Part shown: positions 57,691-64,000 of the stretch, one piece after another
How the letters are laid out: each line of letters starts with the position of its first letter
How positions within the stretch are numbered: the stretch's first letter is position 1
Assembly: GCA_030762935.1 (NCBI GenBank)
Contig: CM060899.1
Location: 18,504,501-18,568,500 of the forward strand
Length of the DNA stretch: 64,000 nucleotides
Direction: 5' to 3'
From: Hymenopus coronatus
Taxonomy: Eukaryota > Arthropoda > Insecta > Mantodea > Hymenopodidae
Program-made: the position numbers and the translations under genes
The notes under the pieces: model-generated
What the model was told of the DNA's origin: nothing
The model's input: the letters and a program-made list of their open reading frames with translations, nothing else
Database searches by the model: none

Positions 57691-57781
57691 AGCGTTCTGT
57701 AGGTTCGTTTAGGCCAGGAAGCAACTGAACATACAACTTGTCAAGGCATATACATGTATACATATGTTTGAATACTATGGA

Positions 57782-58683
57782 AAAAAATCTGATTTGTTAC
57801 ACTCACATGACTTTCTATAGCTGCTCTACAAAACTCCTACAAAAGATTATTCTTCTTTGTACACAATGATAATCAAGATAAATGTTAGCAGAATGTTATT
57901 ACTTAGTTTCTTATAAGTAGAAGGGAATAAGGGAATGCACTATGCTAAAGTGACTGTCAAATGTTGTAAGAGCTATCGTTATGCGATTGTCATTGCAAGT
58001 CACTTCTTTGCTTGGCCAGGGGTAGAACAACAGAAACACAGACATTTTCTGTGTGAGAAAAGTTTAAGTACTTCACAATTGAAACCAATAACAAGGAATA
58101 TCTCGAAAACGGTTACCTCCACAACAAAAACGTAAAGAATATAAATCCTGTGTTTTGTCATTAGGTACATTTTTTGTGCAGTACGTTTTTTTCTATCTCT
58201 TACGGTTTAGCAGTTAAGAAAAATTCAGTAAAATTCATCCAGAATAAAGAGGTCTTCAGAGACTATTCCCAAAAAATCGAGATATACATTTTATTTCGGA
58301 CATAAATAGCCTTAATATACGAGATTTTAATCAAAATCGTTTCAGCCATGTTTAAGAAAATCAAAATTTTCGAAATTGTTCCATGTAAAGGGTAGTTTGT
58401 GGTGGGGGGGATTTTTTTAAAATCTTCGTGTCGCATCCTTGGAAGATACTAATCCTAAATACTAAGTTTGGTATTTAACGGTCATTTTGTTTTGGGGCTA
58501 TACTGTCCACACACACACACACACACACAGACAGACAGACAGACACACACACGGACCTTTATTAAGAAATGTTTTTTTCGTACTCAGGAGACCCCAAAAC
58601 ATCTATTTCTGGTGAAATCTCTGTATCGAATTTTTGGGTGCATTACAATACCTTCTCTATCCTGTTAGAGAAAGGAAAAAAAC
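57782..58683 (+). mobile_element. CA-core element, near full length, subtype B
   Basis: Hairpin end AAAATCTGATTTGTTACAC and B-type left body (GCTTGGCCAGGGGTAGAAC). The core at 58508-58554 is CA plus CAGA tetramers. The palindrome is collapsed to CTCTATCCTGTTAGAGAAAG. Confidence 0.9.
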
Positions 58684-59371
58684 AATATATAAAGCTCTAG
58701 TGCTATGGGTCACAAAACAACAGAATAGACATATAATCATACTTATGTACTATTTTTTTTTTTTTTTTCCACATAAAAACATGTGGTATCAAAGATTAAT
58801 CTTATAATGTATAAATAAATATAATTTCATTATATGCAATGTCAAATTATATAAAACTAAAATATGATTATTGTATTATATTGTTGTATAATTACACACA
58901 ATATGAGCAACAACTTTTCTCTAGCTAAAAGTTGGAGCTTTCGTTGTATTACTTATGATAACTTTTGAAGTAGTGCCTAGAAATACGCACTGCATGACTA
59001 AATGATAAGAAGATGAGGTGTGTACAAAATTTAAATGCAAATTCAAAACAATTTTGCAGTATGTAGGGCCTTAAGTAAACGATGATTTATTCAGGTTAAG
59101 GTCGCGGTTGTCTCGAAATAAGTAATGTCGACAAGCACTGCTTTAAGCTGGAAGTTTAAAGTTACATCACCTCCCTTGGCGCACAGAGATGTGTGTCGTT
59201 AACACAGGTCGTCAACTTGCCGACCGGAACGGGGGCAGGGCACCAGCAAATGGAATAATTAATGAGCCCTAATTGAGTTGCACGGTTATAGGATGCGACT
59301 CTATGGCTGGGGAGAGGAAAGAGGAGGTCAGTGGCTTTCCCTCATATGGACAACTCAGGCCACTTGAAAAA
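58684..59371. other. Low-copy region, nothing recognised
   Basis: AT-rich to about 59000, with a T-run at 58752-58768, then more balanced composition. No coding or repeat match. Confidence 0.4.
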
Positions 59372-59580
59372 TAATGGATTGCTCCAGGCATCTACATCAC
59401 CCTCATCAGTTTCTTTTTCTTTCTCCATCACTTGACCTTTTATTTCCTCTTCTGTCCTTTCCCATTCATCATCTTCCTCAGTTTCCACTTTTTGTTCTTC
59501 TTTGCTGGTCCTTTTATAGCTAATGGGTACACTGAGTGACATAAAATATGGTCCACTCCCCTAGATCGCAAAGGTGTTTA
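59372..59580 (-). pseudogene. Duplicated coding-like fragment, copy A
   Basis: From ATG at 59542 the frame reads MSLSVPISYKRTSKEEQKVE, then an acidic stretch, EEDDEWERTEEEIKGQVMEK, ending DAWSNPLFF. The same frame is kept in copy B. Upstream in frame, YF precedes the Met and a stop lies nine codons before it. I recognise no family; the charged composition suggests a coil-like or linker region. The left edge coincides with the duplication edge. It could be a captured gene fragment. Confidence 0.4.
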
Positions 59581-59705
59581 TTACTTCCTGTAGCCCGCTT
59601 ATACAATGAACACAGTGGGTAGCGAAGGTATTGTATTCCACCCAAAAATTCGATGTCGAGATTTCACAGGAAAAATATGTTTTCAGGTCTCCTGAGTTCG
59701 AAAAA
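59581..59705 (-). mobile_element. CA-core palindrome-end scrap
   Basis: TTACTTCCTGTAGCCCGC is an altered start shared with the copy at 60736. It then has the right body to TTTTCAGGTCTCCTGAG. Confidence 0.8.
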
Positions 59706-60511
59706 CAACAACTAATGTTCCATTGCAACAATTTATTGTTAAAAACTTTATTCTTCTATGTACTTTATGATAATTGAAATAACATTAGCAGAAATTGCTT
59801 TAATTATTTGCTTCCTTGTAAGTAGAAGAAGAACAATGGAATACACTAGGCTAAAACGATAGTCATATCTCTTAAAATCAAGTTGCTATGTGGATGAGAC
59901 CCATTTCGATGCAGTATAAAAAATTTAAGTATTTTAAAGCTGAAACAAATAACAAGAAATATTTCAGAAATGGTCAATTAAAAAAAAAAAAAAACGTATA
60001 TAACATAAATTGTGTGTTTCTATAATTTTTGTACAATCTTACGGTTTACCAATTACGCAAAATTCAGCAAAATTCATTTAGAATAAATAGGTCTTTAGAG
60101 TCTATTTCCAGAAAATTCAAGATAAACATTTTGTTTGCCACATAAATTCTTTAATATGCGGTATTTTAATAAAAATTATTAGTCATTTTTAAAAAAGTAA
60201 ACATTTTGGCAATTTTTTACTTGTAAAGGGTAGTTCGAGCTGGAAAGATATTTTTGAAAATCTTCGTGTCGCATCCTTGGAAGATACAAAACTTAAATAC
60301 CAAGCTTGGCATTTTACCGATATGTCGTTTTGAGTTATGTGTTCACAGACACACGCACCAAGTCACACACACACACATTCCATAAAAATTTTTTTTTTGG
60401 ATTCAGGGGGAGCCAAAACATGTATTTCCGGTGAATTCTCGGAATCGAATTTTCCTTGGAATGCAATAGCTTCTCTAAACACTGTATACATAGTACGTAT
60501 AGAGAAAGTAA
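59706..60511 (+). mobile_element. CA-core element between the duplicated fragments
   Basis: The hairpin end is shortened by deletion (AATGTTCCATTGCAACAA). Left, middle and right bodies follow. The core is short (60345-60379). It ends GTACGTATAGAGAAAGTAA at 60493-60511, directly at copy B. Confidence 0.87.
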
Positions 60512-60735
60512 TAATGGATTGTTCCAAGCATCTACAATAACCTGATCAATTTCTTTTTCTTTCTCCATCACTTGACCTTTTATTTCCTCTTCTGTGCTTT
60601 CCCATTCATCATCGTCCTCAGTTTCCACTTTTTGTTCTTCTTTGCTGGTCGCAGCGTAACTCTTCCTTTTATAACTGCTGGGTACACTGAGTGACATAAA
60701 ATATGGTCCATTCCCCTAGATCGCAAAGGTGTTTA
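60512..60735 (-). pseudogene. Duplicated coding-like fragment, copy B
   Basis: From ATG at 60697 the frame reads MSLSVPSSYKRKSYAATSKE, continues to ETEDDDEWESTEEEIKGQ and ends DAWNNPLL. Relative to copy A it has a 15-base in-frame insertion and about 17 substitutions, with no stop or frameshift. Both copies join the same altered CA-core start on the right, so fragment and element were duplicated together. Confidence 0.4.
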
Positions 60736-61600
60736 TTACTTCCTGTAGCCCGCTTGTAAAATGAATACAGTGGGTAGCGAAGGTATTGTATTCCACCCAA
60801 AAATTCGATGTCGAGATTTCACCGGATATTGATTTTGGGGTCCCCGGAGTCCAATAAAAAAAGCGTTTTAGAAAAACGTCCGCGAGTTTGTCTTTGGAAA
60901 AAATACCATTTAATACCAAACTTGGTATTTAGGCTAGTATCTTCCAAGGATGCGTCACGAAGATTTTCAAAAAAAAAAAAGTCCCCCTACTAAAAACTAC
61001 CCTTTACATGGAACAAATTTCGAACACTTTGATTTTCTTAAAAATGGCTCTAACGAATTTAATTAAAATCCCGTATGTTAAAGCTATTTATGTCCGCAAT
61101 AAAATGTATATCTCGAATTTTTGGGAATAGCCTCTTAAGACCTCTTTATTCCGAATGAATTTTGCTTCACTGCTAAACCGTAAGAGATAGAAAAAAACTC
61201 ACTTCACAAAAAATGTACATCATGACAAAACACACAATTTATGTCCTTTACGTTTTTGTTGTGGAGGTAACCGTTTCCGAGATATTCCTTGTTATTGGTT
61301 TCAATTTTGAAGTACTAAAACCTTTCTCACACAGGAAGTGTCCGCTTTTCTTTTGTTCTACTCCTGGCCAAGCAAAGAAGTGATTTGCAATGACAATCGC
61401 ATAACGATAGCTTTTAAAACATTTGACAATGATTTTATCATAGCGCATTCCCTTATTCTCTTCTACTTATAAGGCACTAAGTAATAACATTCTGCTAATA
61501 TTTACCTCGATTAGCATTGTGTACAAGGAAGAATAATCTTTCGTAGGAGGTTTGTAGAGCAGCTAGAGAAAGTCATGTGAGTGTAACACATCAGATCTTT
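60736..61600 (-). mobile_element. CA-core element, subtype B
   Basis: Altered palindrome end (TTACTTCCTGTAGCCCGC). The GT core is missing (AACGTCCGCGAGTTTG). B-type left body and a complete hairpin end (CATGTGAGTGTAACACATC) at 61574-61592. Confidence 0.9.
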
Positions 61601-61659
61601 TCTCCCAAGTTTTCTGTCTCCAAGTTCAGTCACCATCACTTACTTTCGCATTACTTGCT

Positions 61660-62028
61660 CTACCTATTCTGTGACAAATTATTCTTTCAAAACGTTATTC
61701 TCTTCTCTACTTCATGCTAATCAAGATTTGGCCGAGCGGTACCACTCGCCTTTCATCACCCGGGTTCTCTCCCTGGCGAGCACATGTGGGATTTGTGGTG
61801 GACAAAGCGGTGCAGAGCAGGGTTTTATCCAGGTGCTCCGCCATTACATTTCACCGGTGCTCCATGTATCATCAATGTTATCGCCTGCGGTGTCTATTTA
61901 GTAAAAGCTTGCGTTACACACAAATATCAAAATAAATCATTAGCAGAAATGGCATTACTGGTTAGTTCCTCAAAGTAGCCAAATACTTTAAAAGCTGACG
62001 TTAAGTGAAACAATTGAAATTTGTTATT
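61660..62028 (+). mobile_element. CA-core left-body piece split by a SINE
   Basis: CAAATTATTCTTTCAAAACG to GCTAATCAAGAT (61727) resumes at ATCATTAGCAGAAATGG (about 61936) and ends near 62028. Confidence 0.75.
61728..61925 (+). mobile_element. tRNA-Leu/Ser-type SINE, second member
   Basis: ATCAAGAT (61720-61727) and ATCAAAAT (61926-61933) are probable target duplications. Head: TTGGCCGAGCGGTACCAC and GGGTTCTCTCCC. The body GGTGGACAAAGCGG and GGTGCTCCGCCATT match the SINE at 55879-56118, which is better preserved. Confidence 0.82.
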
Positions 62029-62531
62029 ACTTTCTCTACACGTACTATGTACATAGTGTATAGAGAAGGTATTCTATTCCACCTAAAAATTTGATACTGC
62101 GATGTCACCGGAAATACATGTTTTGGGTCCCCGTGAATCCAAGGAAAGCATTTTCAGAAAAAGGTCCGTGTGTGTGCGTGTATGTGTGTTTGTCTGTGAA
62201 CAGCATAACTTGAAAACGAAAAGACTGTTGAAAACCAAACTTGGTATTTAAGTTTGGTATCTTCCAGGAATGCGACACGAAGATTTTGCGAAAAATCCCC
62301 CCACTCCAAACTACCCTTTACATGGAACTTTTTTCGAAAATTTTGATTTTCTTAAAAATGGCTTTAAAAATTTTAATTAAAATATCGTATATTGAGGATT
62401 TTTACCTGACAAATAAAACGCATATCTTCAATTTTCTGGGAATAGCCTCTGAAGCTTACTTTATTCTGGATGAAATTTACGAAACGTTGCATAGCTCCTA
62501 AACCGTAAGAGACAAATAAAGGCTTACTATA

Positions 62532-62567
<36 letters not shown>

Positions 62568-62763
62568 GAGCACGTTAAAACACACAATTTATATTATATA
62601 CATTTTTTTTCATGGAGTTTATCGTTTTTTAGATATTCCTTGTTTTTTGTTTCAGCTTTAAAAAAAGCAATCCTTTCTCATAAAGGAATTTGTCAACTTT
62701 TAGCTATCAGTTTAATCATCAGTCAAATTCATGTGAATGGAACACATCAGATTTTTTTTTTTA
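62029..62763 (-). mobile_element. CA-core element with expanded A-run
   Basis: Palindrome TACTATGTACATAGTGTATAG at 62045-62064, GT core 62166-62191, hairpin end at 62727-62752. Part of the left body is deleted near 62700. The A-rich site in the left body has expanded to about 34 A at 62532-62565. Confidence 0.9.
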
Positions 62764-63262
62764 AACTGTATTTTCCGGGCTGTTGTGCCGTGGCCGTAGG
62801 TTAAACGTGAACCATACATTTCGCCGACTTCTACGGTCGGCGTCTTCAGTGGCAGTCACTGTAGGAGGTAAATGCAAAGCTGTCCGTCCATCCGTCCGTT
62901 CGTCCGAGATCTGCTAGACTCTTGATGAGTCTAGGTGTGGCTTCTATGTATCTACCCTGATAAGTAGGTAAGTGTTTAACCACAGGAATGAGGTGATGGT
63001 TAAGGGTGATAATGTTAAAGAGGTAACGCTAGATGAGCTCCTCCAACGGTTGCATTTTTAGGAACAGTAGCCTTTTCCTCTGCTCCACTGGTGTTTTATT
63101 TGATTAAATTTGTTTTCGTTAGAGAATTTTGGGAGGAGAAGTCCTTAGTTCAGCTAATTTGCTGTTGGCTGTTTTGAAGCCGTTGTTACCGGGGCTGCCC
63201 GCATATCACGCGGGCAACCCGATACCATCTGTATCGGCGTTCAGTGGGTAAGTAGCAAAGCT
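62764..63262 (-). mobile_element. Element end with hammerhead-like core, copy 3
   Basis: On the minus strand CACTGAAGACGCCGACCG...GTCGGCGAAATGT (about 62856-62818) has a perfect 6-bp stem, GCCGAC/GTCGGC, between CUGAAGA and GAAA. Then follow GGCCACGGCACAACAGCCCG and GAAAATAC, as in the other two copies. The 400 bases before it on the same strand are GC-richer and unrecognised. Confidence 0.5.
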
Positions 63263-64000
63263 AAAAATCTGATTTATTCCATTCACATGACTTTCTCTAT
63301 ATCTCAGCAATAAATTATTTTTAAAACGTTTATGCTTCTGTTTACTTCCTGCTAATCGAGAAAAAATAAGCAGAAATAGTCTTATTTCTTGCTTCCTTGT
63401 AAGTAAAAGCGAAATAAGGGAGTAACATTGGTTAAAGTGATAGTCAAAAGCTGGTTGCTACGTGACTGAAGTTCCTTTGTTTGTATGGACACGAGTTCAC
63501 AAAGTCCTGTATGAGAAAAATATAAATTTTTATAGCTTAAATCGTAAACAAGGAATATCTCAAAAACAATCAACTCCAAGAAAAAAATGTAAACATAAAT
63601 TGTGTGTTTTAATGTGCTCTACATTTTTTGTGTGGTAAGTTCTTGTCTCTCTCTTACGGTTTAGCACTTATGCAGAATTCCGTAAAATTCACTCAGAATA
63701 AAGTAGTCTTCAGAAGCTATTCCCAGAAAATTCAAAATATACATTTTGTTTGTCTGTAAATATCTTTAAAATACGATATTTTAATCCAAATCGTTAGAGC
63801 CATTTTTTAGAACATCAAAATTTTCGAAAGAAGTTCCATGTAAAGGGTAGTTTGGAGTGGGGGAATTTTTCTCAAAATCTTACCGACTTTTCGTTTTTGA
63901 GTTATTGTGTTCACAGACACACGGACACAGGGACACACTGACACCGGACACACGTACACACACACGGACCTTTTTCTGGATTCAGGGGACCCTAAAACAT
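63263..64000 (+). mobile_element. CA-core element, cut by window end, subtype A
   Basis: Hairpin end AAAAATCTGATTTATTCC. Left and middle bodies are complete, with a core of ACACGG units and CA at 63914-63966. The right body runs off the window. Confidence 0.9.

Noticed and set aside
1..64000. CRISPR-like array, since similar blocks recur throughout
   Set aside because: The recurring units are about 0.8-kb dispersed elements on both strands with irregular spacing, in a eukaryotic context, with no short direct repeats and spacers.

Overview
This window looks like repeat-dominated, AT-rich nuclear DNA from an arthropod, most likely an insect. The case rests on several kinds of old element: mariner and Tc1-type transposase remnants, a jockey-type and other non-LTR reverse transcriptase remnants, and several tRNA-derived SINE families. 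One of these SINEs carries a TTTCGTGG-TTTTCCC-like body that I associate with insect SINEs. I see no intact cellular gene, no rRNA and no functional tRNA. Most long open frames are chance frames inside repeats.

The main component is one dispersed family, called here the CA-core element. I count about 55 to 60 full or partial copies on both strands, covering roughly half or slightly more of the window by eye. A full copy is about 0.75 to 0.95 kb. In the orientation called + here, the order is: hairpin end (AATCTGATGTG..CACATGACTTTCTCTAC), a left body, a middle body ending in a G-rich GGGTAGTTTGGGGTGGGG-like stretch, a (CA)n microsatellite of very variable length, a right body with GGTGAAATCTCGGTATCGAA, and a palindromic end finishing in GTAGAGAAAGTAA. 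Subtype A has GTATGGACAGGAGTTGAC in the left body. Subtype B has CTTGGCCAGGAGTAGAAC there and a different hairpin loop. Both ends carry ACTTTCTCTAC as a subterminal inverted repeat. The layout resembles Helentron-associated non-autonomous elements (HINE/DINE-1 type), but no autonomous partner is visible. Copy boundaries are by eye, good to about 10 bases.

Layout: 1-6.7 kb is wall-to-wall CA-core copies, one of which holds a MITE with perfect 74-bp inverted repeats. 6.7-13.3 kb has a deleted mariner, a mariner-like MITE, a low-copy island with an exon-like frame, and a foldback mariner. 13.3-27 kb is CA-core copies with SINEs, a Tc1 tail and LTR-like pieces. 27.6-28.3 kb is a GGAT/GGGT tetranucleotide array. 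29-34 kb has more copies plus a non-LTR remnant and a hammerhead-like segment. 34-44 kb has mariners and SINEs. 44-48.4 kb has reverse transcriptase pieces split by CA-core copies. 49-54 kb has head-to-tail CA-core arrays. 54-56.5 kb has a jockey remnant next to a SINE-split mariner. 59-61 kb has a duplicated coding-like fragment. The window ends in another CA-core copy.

Nested insertions give a partial order of events. Non-LTR and some mariner copies are older than the CA-core and SINE insertions into them, and several SINEs and the 5.6-kb MITE landed inside existing CA-core copies.
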